From assembly GCA_947034885.2 (NCBI GenBank), contig OX344758.2:12923067-12987066 (forward strand): a DNA stretch of 64,000 nt. The letters run 5' to 3'. The notes beneath the pieces were generated by a model, which saw only the letters and a program-made list of their open reading frames with translations, had not been told where the DNA came from and searched no databases. Of the stretch, positions 11,689 through 23,600 are shown piece after piece. A program made the position numbers and the translations under genes. Source of the DNA: Thuidium tamariscinum (taxonomy: Eukaryota; Streptophyta; Bryopsida; Hypnales; Thuidiaceae). Position 1 is the stretch's first letter. Every line of letters starts with the position of its first letter.

Positions 11689-13130
11689 CTAATGATTTTG
11701 TTATTGGCTATATATTTGGAAAGTGTTTATTTGTATTATATAGGCCTTTAGTGAAACTTTTGAACTCATGTTTGAACCTTGAAGCCAAATCTTAATGGGG
11801 AATGTAGGGTTTGGCTTTATCTTAGGTGGCAATTTTTTTGGCACAAAGATTATGCCATTTGCTAAAAGTCACATGATAGGATAGTTTTGACTTCCATTGC
11901 AAATACATTAATATACAACACTATAATTAATGATTAGGGCCCTATTGCTTCTATAGAAAGTTGGAGCTTTTAGCATGGCAACTTTTAAGCCAACCAATGA
12001 TTTTCTTGCAACTTTCTATTCAACAAATGAAACTAGTGATGCAACTTTCTAGCCATCCAAATGATTTGGACTCTCTTGCAATTTTCTATTCAATAGATGA
12101 AACTAGCATTGCAACTTCCTAGCCATCCAAATGATTGACTCTCTTGCAACTTTCTATTCAACACATGAAACTAGCACTGCAACTTTTCAACCATTCAAAT
12201 GTCTCTTTGCAAATTAAATTAAATTCTTTCCTTTTTTAACATCCAATGAGGGATAATCACAATCTCCAAAAGAAAATGATTTACATTGGTTATCACTAAG
12301 GATTAATCATACTTTTACAAGGGCAAATTCTTTGAAGAATGAACAATACATGAAAAAAAAACATGAGCCAATGTACAACAATTTTGGTCAAAGGTGTGAA
12401 CCCCCTTTTGAGTTGCATGGTGACTTTTGCAAAAAATAGGTTCACCTACAACTAAAAATACAAAAGCCAACTTGCAAAATTGCAAGTGTTGGGTCCTTGC
12501 TCAAAGAGTGAGGGCAAGCAATGCGGGGCACATAATACATTAGCCTATGAACTCTTCTATGCACCTATTCTTTTGCTCTGGAGGGGAATAGTAAACATTG
12601 AGAAACCTTTGGAGCATTATTATATTCCGCCATTGAGAGCTTCCTACAAGCCAATTCTAAACTGCCCCGTCCTTATTTTGTAAAGAATGAGAACATTGTG
12701 AAGAAGGTGTGACTACCTATAATGTTATGGAGTAAAAATTTGAACTCATGCCTAAAATCAAACCCTAAATCCAATAGACAAGGATTTTGTTAGACTGTGA
12801 TTCATTTGGGTCAATTGTGCTTGCCAAACCTAACAAATCTACCTCCACTACTACCTTTTGAAAATTACAAGTGCACCATTGGAATCTTGTAGCCTTTACA
12901 AGTCTGACCTTCGGCAATAACAATGTAATCAACTACAACATCTAGCATGCACTTCAACATTTGCATTTATCACACAAAGAACTTCGTTTACATGAAGAAT
13001 CAATACCGCTTTATAAGGATTTTATTCATATGGAAGTAGGACCGCAATGCTGGGGCATTCCATCTCCCCTATAGAATTCACGTGCAAGATTGGTAGGAAA
13101 GTCAAGGATGACAAGAGGTTCACGGAGTAT
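11689..13130. other. intergenic, includes a short minisatellite
   Basis: Apart from the three-unit tandem repeat at 12006-12212 there is nothing recognisable. The short open frame near 12480-12683 has no family resemblance and no supporting context. Confidence 0.5.
12006..12212. repeat. three-copy tandem repeat of about 69 bp
   Basis: Units begin at 12006, 12076 and 12144, each starting TTGCAACTTTCTATTCAA or a close variant and containing ATGAAACTAG and GCCATCCAAATG. Divergence of roughly 10-15 per cent by eye indicates an older duplication. It does not overlap a gene. Confidence 0.85.
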
Positions 13131-13139
13131 GTGTTGGGG

Positions 13140-14080
13140 CTTTTTTTTCATTTTTGAAGAAGTGCCATAGGGTGATTGCAAGAAACACTTGTCCTATTTT
13201 TTATCCTTTTGGCCTTGGACAGGTGGTTTTTTGTTCATAACTTTTGCATTGTTTGTTCATTTTACATAAACTTATAATGAAGGTAAATATAAAAGTTTTA
13301 GATAATATATAATTTTTTGAATTTTTTTGAAATTATTTTACTATTTTTAAACATCCCCCATTCAACGTCTACCACGGCCATTTTGAGGGGGTTTAGTCCT
13401 CTTTTTTATCCAAAAATTAAAATTTTAAGCTCAAAATTGGCATACGAGGATTTCTACTAAAGTTACATAAGTCCCCACACGAATTTTCTAAATACCATAA
13501 ACTGTCCAACTTCCACATGTGCTCAAAGTACACTACCTTTACGCATGTGTAGAGAACAAAATTTATTTTTCCCAAAGATGAAAATGGTTGAGGAAAAACA
13601 TCTTCAAGTTAGTAAATATGTATTTTTGAATTTTATTTTTTTGAATTTATTTAATATTTAGAAAAACCCCCATCAAAGTGTCTATTTTCATTGTATTTTC
13701 CATTGTGTTTTTTTTGTACATAACTTTTAGAGTTAAATTTTCTTAGGTTTAAATTTTAAGAGACACGATACTCTCATTACTCTTCAAATTATCCATATTT
13801 TATTTATTTAAAAAAAATTTATTCCAAAAGTCATAAGATTCATTGAAAGAAGCCATTTTGAATCAAAAACAATACATGTTTCTTGCAACAACCCCATAGT
13901 AACAATATAAAATGTTATAGTGGTGCTCCAAATAATTTGCAACATTCATCCATTTATTGTATATATAGTATGATTTTCATCTACAATTAGGCAATTTCAT
14001 CTAATAGTATTTTTTTTAATTTCAAAGTTGTCTAGCAATTTCATTCCATTTTTTTGGCATTTCATTAGCAATTTTTAGTC
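13140..14080 (+). mobile_element. family E repeat interrupted by a family C element
   Basis: The left part (about 13141-13169, ending AAGTGCCATA) and right part (from about 13899, with TGGTGCTCC and CAACATTCATCC) together match the uninterrupted family E copy at 45710-45965, which reads AAGTGCCAAAG, GGAGCTCC and CAACATTCATCC. The 726-bp element at 13170-13895 sits between them, so this is a nested insertion. Non-coding. Confidence 0.65.
13170..13895. mobile_element. family C element, copy 1, with ATA target duplication
   Basis: The left end GGGTGATTGCAAGAAACACT and the right end CATGTTTCTTGCAACAACCCC are inverted repeats. The flanks are ATA on both sides, a 3-bp target duplication, supported independently by the interrupted host repeat. 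The interior is AT-rich with no ORF. 3-bp A/T target sites and GGG ends are compatible with PIF/Harbinger-like non-autonomous elements, which is inference. Confidence 0.8.
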
Positions 14081-15095
14081 AAATAATTTTTTCCAGCAGC
14101 CAAAAGCCAAAAAACAGCCTTGATGAGGTGGTGCCCATTTGATCGGAATGGAGCATGCGAGAACAGAATGATATGCACCAGCCCTTTTTTTTTTACTTTT
14201 TGAGAAAGTGCCAATTTGGTGAAGCATTGTATTTTGACATTCATCCATCTTTTGGGCTTAAAAACACTTTTCTGTCATATTCATACACTTTTTCATCCAA
14301 ATTTGGCAACTTCATCCATATTTTAAAGAGATTTGGAAAATTCATGGCAAAAAAAGATTATTTTTATCTAGCAAGAAGAAGACATTTATTTGAAATGGTG
14401 CAATATGGCCACACAGTGCCGGAAAAAAAAATGTTGATGTGCACGGTGATTGCAAAGGCAATTTATGCCAAGGGGTTGAGGCACACCCAAGGAGAAGTGT
14501 TTATTTATCACCTAAATATTGCCAAAATTCACCCATTGTCCACGTACTTCAATTTCATTATAGGAATTTAAGGAGTAGAAAGTGTATTTTTTCACCTAAT
14601 TTCACTATCCACAGATTGTATTTAGACATTTAGTTTTGTGTCAAAAGCTATCATTACCACTAAATTTGATAAGTATAAGTTTGTAATTGCCTATACTACT
14701 CTCATTACAACGATACATTCTAAACAAAGTCGCCAAATCTTAACCATTGAATCACATTTTTAGCTCTTGCTAATATACATTTACTACAAAGATGGACTAC
14801 TTCTGCTTTTTCTTTCTCATTAGAATTTATGTATAGCTATAATTCACTAATGTTCATTTCCTTAACAAAATTATTTTCTCTCTGAAATGAATAAAAATAG
14901 CTACTTCATTGAAAGTTCATCCAAAATTATTGCCACTACTTAGAATAAGCTAAACCACTAAAACCCCCGTTGCCAAAGAGTATCTCGCAATGTACGGAGG
15001 TAAACAATGTTTGGAACGTCTGGAATGCTTCTCATTGTTCAAGGGAAATGAAGATCCAAACATTTGAAATTTCAGAAACGTCACCTGGTGTTTGG
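14081..15095. other. intergenic with family E-like sequence, no supported gene
   Basis: The segment 14150-14350 again carries AGAAAGTGCCAATTTGG and CATTCATCCA phrases typical of family E. An ATG-initiated frame of 138 codons (14155-14571) overlaps it, but its codons are Phe/Tyr/Lys-rich and it shows no family resemblance, so I do not call a gene. Nothing else is seen up to 15095. Confidence 0.45.
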
Positions 15096-15099
15096 ACTA

Positions 15100-15660
15100 T
15101 AAGGTAGCCGGCTTGAAAAGCGACCCTTTAAGGGCTGTCGGCCTTTTTGATGGGTTTCAGATGTTCAAAATTTTTTTCACTTATTTTTCTCTTGAAGAGG
15201 GTTTGATGAGGAATCTTACCCAAGTGGTTTCATATTTTTCGGATAATTTATGAATTACTTATGAATTTTCAAAGAATTCTGGGATAGGTACCAATTCCTG
15301 ACTTGTAGGCCTTACAAGAACCATGCACATGTGCTCTGAAAAATGATATGGCTTGACTTCAAATCTGCAGTGCTGCATCAAAAAAGTAATACATGAAGTT
15401 CCTAAATGTGATCTTACTAAAACTTAAACTAATCTGACAGTATTTTGACATTTGGAAGAAGTTAATTGGGCAATCAATTCTAATTCTGAAAAATTGAGTA
15501 AACACACTCTGTTTTTGAAATGGACCTCCTTGGCTCTAATTCTGTCTATTGACAAAGTATGAAGCAACATAGAATAAGTCTTAATTATGCACTCACAGTT
15601 ATTGGCAAACCATTTTGGAACCATTGACTGTCCATTACACGCCTCCCTACAGGACCATTG
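15100..15660 (+). repeat. dispersed repeat family D, diverged copy
   Basis: It shares phrases with the copies at 2344 and 59592: TTTAAGGGCTG, CCAAGTGGTTTCATATTTTT, ATTACTTATGAATTTTC, GTAGGCCTTACAA and CATGCACATGTGCT. It is more diverged than the other two, hence older. Non-coding. Confidence 0.6.
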
Positions 15661-15696
15661 AAAGAAGTTGGTCTCTTTTCAAGCCACCTACCTTAA

Positions 15697-15968
15697 GGTA
15701 GGTACACCCAAAAGTGCCACGTTCCTAAAAGTGCCATCTACAGTGTGTATACATTTCCAAAATCAGTCATGTTCACAGATTGTAGATGGCGTTTTTAGAA
15801 ATTGACTTTAACCGTTAATAACTTTTGCATATGGTATCCAAATCTTGCGTTCTTTGGTGCGTTGGAACATGCTTTCACTTGCCAACAAGATCGCATGAAA
15901 ATCTGAACAAGATAATAACAGTAACTAGCCACAGTATGAATAAGTGGCACTAGGTGTACCCACTTTTA
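15697..15968 (+). mobile_element. MITE family A, copy 2
   Basis: The left end AGGTAGGTACACCCAAAAGT follows a TA. The right end, GGTGTACCCACTT, is partly degraded. The interior matches copy 3 closely (AATCAGTCAT, TGTAGATGGCG, AACTTTTGCATA, GGAACATGCTTTCACT). About 272 bp, no ORF. Confidence 0.85.
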
Positions 15969-16407
15969 AGTTACATCCTCTTTGGTGAGTTTTCAAAAGA
16001 CAAAGCATGTATCCAATTCAGTGAGCTTTAGCTTTGTCCATCCTCACGACTAAGGAGCTTCCAACCTGAATGTTGTTTGCAAGATACATGGAGGATTATT
16101 AACCCTAGAAGCATGAACAATTCCCTTGTGGTCTCACCTCTCCCTTGGAGGATCTCTAGAGTGAGGAAATTAATCATGATTTCTAAAACTAAGGGGTATT
16201 TCACACTATGGCTGTCCAAGTCGAGAGGCCATGGTTTTCTCAAATCTGATTGGTAAAAATCATGGTTTCTAAAATTTGATTGGTGGAATCAATTGCCTCT
16301 CGATTTGGATGGTCGTAGTGTGAAACACCCCTAAACTTAATTCAAGAAGAAATACTTAGCAAGAGCCACTACATCCATGAGCAACAACAGATTGAATTTA
16401 GGCTAAG

Positions 16408-17337
16408 TTAACCCCTAAAGGACCAAGGCCTTTTTTTGGTCAAAAACCTCTCAAAACTGCCATTTCTGTTGCATTCACCCAAAAAAACAAAAAATACGTT
16501 TTTTAAAGAATCCAACCAGAGGATCTTGTACTTAACTTGATTGAGATCAGGTGGTAAAAATTTCATGAAGTTTGACCGTACAGATTGGAAGATATGAGCA
16601 TTCAAAGTTGGAAATACAAGTTTTTTTGAACTGTGGTTTGCAATTTCAGATGACTTTGACTGGCATTTGTAAAAAAAAATTGCACTATAGACTTTGAATT
16701 TATAATTTCTTGTTTTAAGAAATTGAGTTGAGAGTCTAGGAAAAAAATTTCACACAAAAAAAACTTGATTTTCATTCTTTAAAAAATTGTTAAGTAGATG
16801 TAGGTCCAAGATTGAAAGAAAAACTAAATGGTTAATAACTCTAAAATGGGATTGAAATACAATAATCCCAATGGTGAGATTGTTCTAGAAAGTAAACATA
16901 ACCTTGTCCAACAATTTCTTTTGGAAAATTGTGAAAATTGCATTTAAAAATGAATCCTATAAGTTATTTTTTCAAGAAATTGTTTAGATTGCCCGAAAAA
17001 CAAGATTGTCCATAACTTTCTCATTATAAGTCCAAATAGAGTGAATCAAAGCTTCACATGCAGGCAAAAATATATTATTTTAGAAAAAAAAATTAAATTT
17101 TTTTTTTTGACTTTTTGCAAAAAAAAATTTCTGCCCGCCGAATGAAAATTTGGGCTTTTTGTGGTATAACTTTTGCTCCTGGTCACCAATTGAAATAAAA
17201 ATTACATTCCTATGAAGCTAATCAGTTTTTCTATCTTATGAGAAAGTTTCAAAAAGATTCATTAAAAATTGAGGTCTACGGAACCTGCTCGAACTCCAAA
17301 TTGTCCCCCGAGGGGACAATGGTCCTTTAGGGGTTAA
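16408..17337 (+). mobile_element. TTAA-flanked element (family B), copy 1
   Basis: It begins TTAACCCCTAAAGGACCA and ends TGGTCCTTTAGGGGTTAA, a perfect 18-bp terminal inversion that includes TTAA at both ends. It is 930 bp and non-coding. TTAA target sites with CCC-starting ends are the hallmark of piggyBac-type elements; that assignment is inference because no transposase is present in the window. Confidence 0.8.
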
Positions 17338-18121
17338 ACTCTTTACTTTGATATAATTTAACAAAAGCCATCCTCTCAACCGTTTTAATGTCAATCACCC
17401 ATGCAAATAATACAAGAGTTGCGTACTTGAGAGTTTTATGAACTATTTTAATCTCCTTCAATTTCCAAATTGAATTGATTTTTTCAAGGCTTGGGTGAAT
17501 TTACCCCTTGCTTGTCCTCTAGTTGTAAGATATTAGGTTCCTAGTTATAATGTATGTGAATTCTTATAGAGCGTCAATTTAGTTGCCAAGGCAAAATAGC
17601 CTCCAAGTAGCATTGGCAAAGTGATCCAAAACTATATGAGAATGTATGTATTAAGGTATTGTTTGAGAAAATATTCATGAGAGGGAAAGTAGATCAATAA
17701 ATTGAGGAGGTGCCAAGATTAAAGCCATCATTTGAAGCACCCCATTGGTTGAATTAAAGGAAGTTTGTTGAGTGGAGGGAACAATTCAAGAAACTTTTTG
17801 CAAAAGGTTACATTTGCAAAGCAAATTATCTTATTGAAAGATGTTCTTATATGTGAACAAAAAAGGATGGAAATTCCACACATACATGAAATATTAGATG
17901 CTCAATAAAGTGATCATTAGGAACATCTATCTACTTTAGAAGCTTTGATTTGAATTTAGCTACCAAATCCACATTGTAGATAGCAACATTGAAAAGACAA
18001 CATCCAAGAGAGGATATAGGTCTTATAAAAAGTCTAGTTCATTATCCATTGAACAAATTTTTAAAATTAAGTATTGAATTTTTTTGTAACAATTTGATGT
18101 TGATTGTGTCAAAGAGTAAAA
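17338..18121. other. intergenic, nothing recognised
   Basis: AT-rich sequence between two elements. No ORF with family resemblance, no repeat boundary and no RNA gene could be identified. Confidence 0.5.
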
Positions 18122-18856
18122 GGGTGATTGCAAGAAACACTTGTCCTATTTCTTGTCCCCTTGACTTCCAACGGGTAGTTTTTTGCTCATAACTTTTGCA
18201 TATCTTGCCCTATTAACTTGAAATTTGTAATAAAGGTGCATACAAAAGTTTTATATATTGTTTAATTTTTTCAATTCTTTTTTACTATTTTTAAATTGCC
18301 TCCAATTTGCTGTCTACCTTGGCCATTTTGGAGGTTTTTAGTCCTATTTTTGACTCAAAAATCCAAGTTGAAGCCACAAATTGGACAAGTTGGAGGTCTA
18401 CTAACATTTCAAGGATTGATGATGAGTTTTATAAAAATAGTAAAATGTCTATTGTCCACATGGGGTCAAAGTGACCTTCCTTTGTACAAATGCTACAAAG
18501 AGGGGAAAAAAATTTAGAGGAATTTTTTGTTGCAATATGAGCACAACTTTGTTTAAAAAAAATGGCTTATTTTAAAAATAATTTTTTGATTTTTTTTAAT
18601 TATTAAAAATAAAAAGGTCCACATGCCCTTTTCTGCTATTTTTTGATCCTTGTGGCCTATGAAGTACTTGTAGTATTCTATAGTATTGCATAGTATTATA
18701 CTGACGGCCTAGATCTGCAGGTGTACGAAATCGACGATTGAGGTTTGTAGGCGCGCGTCAGACACGTTGTACTGTCAGGATCGCGTAGTATTGCCAATAC
18801 TATGTTCAAAAACAACATTTTGAGCAAAAAACGTGAAGTGTTTCTTGCAATCACCC
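18122..18856. mobile_element. family C element, copy 2
   Basis: The left end GGGTGATTGCAAGAAACACT and the right end AGTGTTTCTTGCAATCACCC form a perfect 20-bp inverted repeat. AAA flanks both sides and may be the 3-bp target duplication. It is 735 bp, close to copy 1 (726 bp), with a shared start to the interior (TGTCCTATTTCTTGTCC and CATAACTTTTGCAT-like phrases). A GC-richer patch occurs near 18700-18790. Non-coding. Confidence 0.85.
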
Positions 18857-20440
18857 AAAAGACATTGAACTTTGTAATGAATCTATAGAATCTAAGTCAT
18901 TCTTGTGCAAATTTAAACATACAAAAAAGGTAAGATGTTTTTACATGAAGTCTTCCTTCTCTATAAGCATATCTTAACATATATGTGGCACTTTGTATCT
19001 ATTGCAACCTCCTACTTCTTGATCTTTCCTTGATAGCAATTAATATCCATGTCCCCTTGTTTTGCACTACTTTTGCACTAGAGAGGACATATTTGCAAAT
19101 AATTCACAAAAGAATCAATTGATTGTAATATGTATTAAAGTATAGTTGTCAAATTCTTATTACTTTCATTAGTACAAAAAAGGACTAGTACACAAGGGGG
19201 ATGGAGTAATGGAATCAAATGGACTAGTACAGTAACATTGATAAGACATTGTGACTAACAACATCCAACCATGTCATTTACAACGGTATAGCACACATCA
19301 ACCCTTTAAAGACTAGTCAACAATTTTTGAATCAAAATTCACACTTTTATTGGTAGCCCAAGTTTTAGAATAAATTTGGATATGAAGGGGATGCATATAG
19401 GGAAGAGGAAATCCAATGCATTGAGCCAAGAAATACCAAAATCTATTCCAACATGCAATTTGGGAGTTCAATAAACTAATGTAATATGGGTTGAAAATAC
19501 AAAAATCTTTTAGCAAGAGAACCTTCAATTGGTACAAAACTTATTGTGGAGGTCCACGCATTCTTGCCAATGGAATTGGCATGGTCAAATCTCTAAAATG
19601 TGTCTTGGTTTGGTATTTTTTTTCATGATTAGCTTGGGACTTCAAACCGCCTTGCCCGCCCCCAAATCAACCATGGTTCTGGAAGGGTTAAAACAGAACC
19701 AAACTTGGGAGTATCTACAGTTGATTAGGGTGGTGGCGTTGGAGAATTGAAGGATCCCAGAGCTAGCTTGTTTGAACACTCAAAATATGCCAAAAGGCAA
19801 ATACTTAGGAGAAACAAGAAGAGGGCAATACTTAGGAGAAATTGTAATAGGTAGGTACCCAACTTGCAAATCATGAAGCCGAAATTGCGAAGAGTCGGGC
19901 CATTTTTTTTGGCATTTCGGTGCCAGATTGCATCAGCAAAAAATAATTTGGCTAAAAAAATGGGCAAATAAACACGATGTTTATTTGCCAAAAAATCTTG
20001 TATTAATAAAAATCTTGGATGAAGTCTCCAGATTGAGGATGAAAATAGAACAACGTTAATGTGGTATACACTGTCTATGATGTGATAGTCTATCCAATGT
20101 GGAAGAATGACGAAGTTTGGAGCACCTATATCATTTCATATCGCCACTTTGGTACTTTATAAAATATGAAAAAAAGGAGGCCGTGCTGCCAACCCTCGAC
20201 GATTCGTTTTATGTCTATTTAGCATTCAGAATCCATGCGTAAAGAAATGCCTGTCAGAAATTCGGAGGGGAATATTTATAGCCGAATTTAATAGAAAATT
20301 CGTCGTATATCGCCGGAAACTCTGTTGAAACAGAACATTATGCAAAATTCGCCAGAATTGGTAGCCTAAACCACATCCTTGAAGCCATCCCAATAAAGAA
20401 CGAAAAATGAAAAAAACAAAACCCGCTATCCATTTCAGAT
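18857..20440. other. intergenic, small hairpins only
   Basis: No gene is supported. A perfect fold-back GGCAAATAAAC / GTTTATTTGCC sits at 19963-19989 within family E-like sequence (repeated GGCA and TGCC words from about 19900). The rest is unannotated AT-rich DNA leading to the 3' end of the SMG7 gene. Confidence 0.5.
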
Positions 20441-20442
20441 TC

Positions 20443-20448
20443 GTTTAT
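20443..20448 (-). terminator. candidate polyadenylation signal of SMG7
   Basis: AATAAA on the minus strand, about 185 bp past the SMG7 stop codon and in AT-rich surroundings. Position and sequence fit a near-upstream polyadenylation element, but such words are common in AT-rich DNA. Confidence 0.4.
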
Positions 20449-20632
20449 TGTTGGTAACAGCTTTCTTTCCTTTATACAGTGTGATGCAAAAACCTAATGT
20501 ACATAAAGTAAAATAATCTGAGACAGGATGCTTGAATAAGCTTCAAATCTTATAGTTTCACTTTCAATTGTATAAAATGGAAGAATGTTTCCCATCAGGC
20601 AGCAGTCTGAGTTCAGCCACTGATCTTACCTG

Positions 20633-23600
20633 CTAAGAATCTCTGCAGGAAGGATGCTCATGTTGCGCTTCAAATCCGAAGTTAAATTTGGCAGCATTCA
20701 CTTTGGCTCCAAACTCCAGAAAACCCCCAAAATCAGAAAGTACAAATGAGGCTTTGCGCATGGCACTTGCCAGTTTGTTAAATGCTTGAGGAACAGCATG
20801 AGAAAGCCAATTATCGAATTCTTCACAGTTCCATTCCTTCAGCCGAGGTCGCTTGAAAGGACTCTCCATACCTGAGCCTTGACTTGAGCAAGGATTTTGT
20901 TCCTTGCAACTTCCTTGTCCAAGCTGGCTGCTGAAACCAGCATCCTCATCATGGCATGTTCTAATTTGTGGTGCGGCCCTGTTCACTCTTTCGGAAGGGC
21001 CCTCACCTGGATTCGTACCTCGACAATTTTGGCATCTCGAGGAAGGTAATGTGCTCCGCGCCTGTGGAGTTACGGCTACGTGTTTCCTTTTCTTGCCTCG
21101 CCCTGAAATGATAGGACAGACGTCCTCCGAACCTATTCTTGGAGTATCCACCGAAGAAGCTATTTCCTGATGGTCAAGATTTGCAGGGCCCCGCTGTACA
21201 GTGCCATCAGCAACCAGTTGATTGGATGCAACACCATGATCTGGTAAACTCTGAACGGAATGACCACACATCAATTGAGAAGAATTATTTAGCTCTGGTG
21301 TCCTTGTATCATGGACAGCACAGCGAACCTCCTCCAAACTTGTTGCCAAGGGATTCTGTTTCCCTGGCTCAATGTCGACACCGTCTCCGGCGTTCCTCGT
21401 GCCATCGTCTTCACTTTGGTGACCTGCTTCATAGCCTTTCGAGGATTCTGGAGAAGACCCTCTCGAGGGTTCATGGGATTGAAGTTTCTGTTTCTTGCTC
21501 TTTATTGAATCAACTCCTGGATTCGCTTCTTCACTTTGGTGAACTGCATCATAACCTTTCGAAGAGTCTGGAGAGGAACCTTTCAAAGGTCCAGAGGAAA
21601 TATGTTTCCGTTTTCTGCTCTTACTTGAATCAAGTCCTTCGGGGCTGGTGCCATCCTTCTCCACATTCTGTTCTCCACAGTCGAGATCAATGGGATCTTG
21701 AGCAGCGTCTGGGCGATTCAGAAATACGGATGCATGGGTATCAGTCTCTTGACGAACCGCGGACAAATCTATATGTTGCTCCTTCTCTATTGGATCATCC
21801 ACTTCAGCATTCCTGCTCAAGGGAACAGGAAGAGGTTTCGGTGTTCCGCAAACTGCCTTGAAGCTCAAACTTGGATTTAATGATTCTTCACCTGATGAGT
21901 GAGTCTGGGCTTGTTGTGAAGCCCCCGGTCGAGACTTCGTCCGTTTCTCTATAGCAGGGGATGCATCAACATTTCCATCGCCACCAGCAGGGGCTTTCAC
22001 CCAGTCTCCAAGTGACAGCGGTCCCCGACCAATGGAACACAAGGTGCCATCATCTTTAGGCTCTGCATTGTTGCGAACGGGATCCTCTAAGATGTTTTCT
22101 ACGTTGTTGTCACGAGGGTCACTTTCCGGTTGTTGTAAGGCGTTTCCTTCTGAGAAGCGGGAAACCCTGAGCTCTCTTTCAGAGATAACTTTGTGCTGGT
22201 GAGAGGCTTCTGCAGGAACATTAACAAGAATGTCAGCGGTCTTGGTCTACAGATCATCCTGGAATATCGTTACGAAGATTGGACTTACGAAAATGTGTGG
22301 GACTTTTAACCTTCTACTAAGTCAAGGAGGATACATGCTCAGAGGCCAAATGCTCACAGGCTTCGTGAGGAACTTCAAGTGCAGAATGGTTGCTATAAAA
22401 ATATATATTTTCAGGCCTCAGAGAAGCAAATACTAAAGGACTGTTAAATACAGCAAAACTTCAGAACCCAGTCAAAGAATGCAGAAGAAATTGTAACACC
22501 AAGGAGCAGAAATCCGTTTTGAAGTTGGCGTAACTTACCACAGGAGAGGCTCGCAAGTTTAGCTGGGCCAGCAGAACCAGAGTTCCGGTCCCTGGCCTGC
22601 GGAAATAGGCAGTCATCCTTTCTGAAAGGACTTGATAGAGTCTTCTCAATACTCCGCTGGACAATACACGGGCCTTGAGTTTTCAACTGCATTGATCCAT
22701 CTGCAGTCCTAACCGAACCTCCAGAGGATTGGGAGCATCTGATTCGTTCAGTAGGACTAGCTCTCACGGAGGCCCAACCAAATGCAGACTTGCTGAGCGC
22801 AGTAATAGCGTCAAGTTCTGAAGAATCCAACTTGAGCACAGAACAAAGGAACGTCAAGGCCTTCATAAGGCGCTCCGCACGCACAACACACGCAGACTCA
22901 GGCACATTACGGGCACTCTTGGCTAACACCGATAACTTCAAAGCAGTCTCCGAAGTTTCTAAATGTTTCAAAAGGACTATACCACAAAGTTCTTTGTCTT
23001 CCCATAAAACGGTTTCAGTTCCATGATGACCTTCCTTTCCAGAATAAGCTATAGAGTCATTGTCGTGGGGTTTGGTCATGCCAACTTGTCGCACGCACTT
23101 TGATAAGAGCATGCACGCTTCCTTCACAAAACTGCATTGCAGTTTCTCACATTCCTCATCACCCTGAATTTGTTGGCAAAAGTCGGGGTAGCAGGATAGC
23201 CAATTGCAGAAGACCACTACTGAAGGAAACAAAGGGCTGCAACATGGCTCTTCCGTTCTCATGCAATCCTGTAACACGCCAGACATGAATCGAAATGCAA
23301 ATATAGTGGCTTGCATCACAACGGGAGACATTTCCAGCCGCTGAGAATTACGACTGCTCTTGTCTTTCTTAGAACCGACATTGTGAACGGAAAAGATCAA
23401 CAAAACGACGAGTTGCATGACGCTGAACGCTTGATTCTTGAAACGATTAGATTTCTCGAGGGTAAAAGAAGAAGGAATCGGCGCGTTGTCTTGGGATAGC
23501 AGAAGTTGTGCTTCTCGAAGCACGAGCGTAGAAAGCTCCGGGAGATCTTCCAACCTGCCCACGAGGACGATAGAAGGGTCAGTCGTGCTTATGGTTGGCT

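Noticed and set aside
14155-14571. ATG-initiated 138-codon ORF in intergenic DNA
   Set aside because: Overlaps family E repeat sequence, has biased Phe/Tyr/Lys composition, no domain and no splice or promoter context.
21139-21861. Plus-strand 240-codon frame
   Set aside because: It lies entirely opposite SMG7 exon 7, whose frame is supported by splicing and continuity; the antisense frame has no family resemblance.
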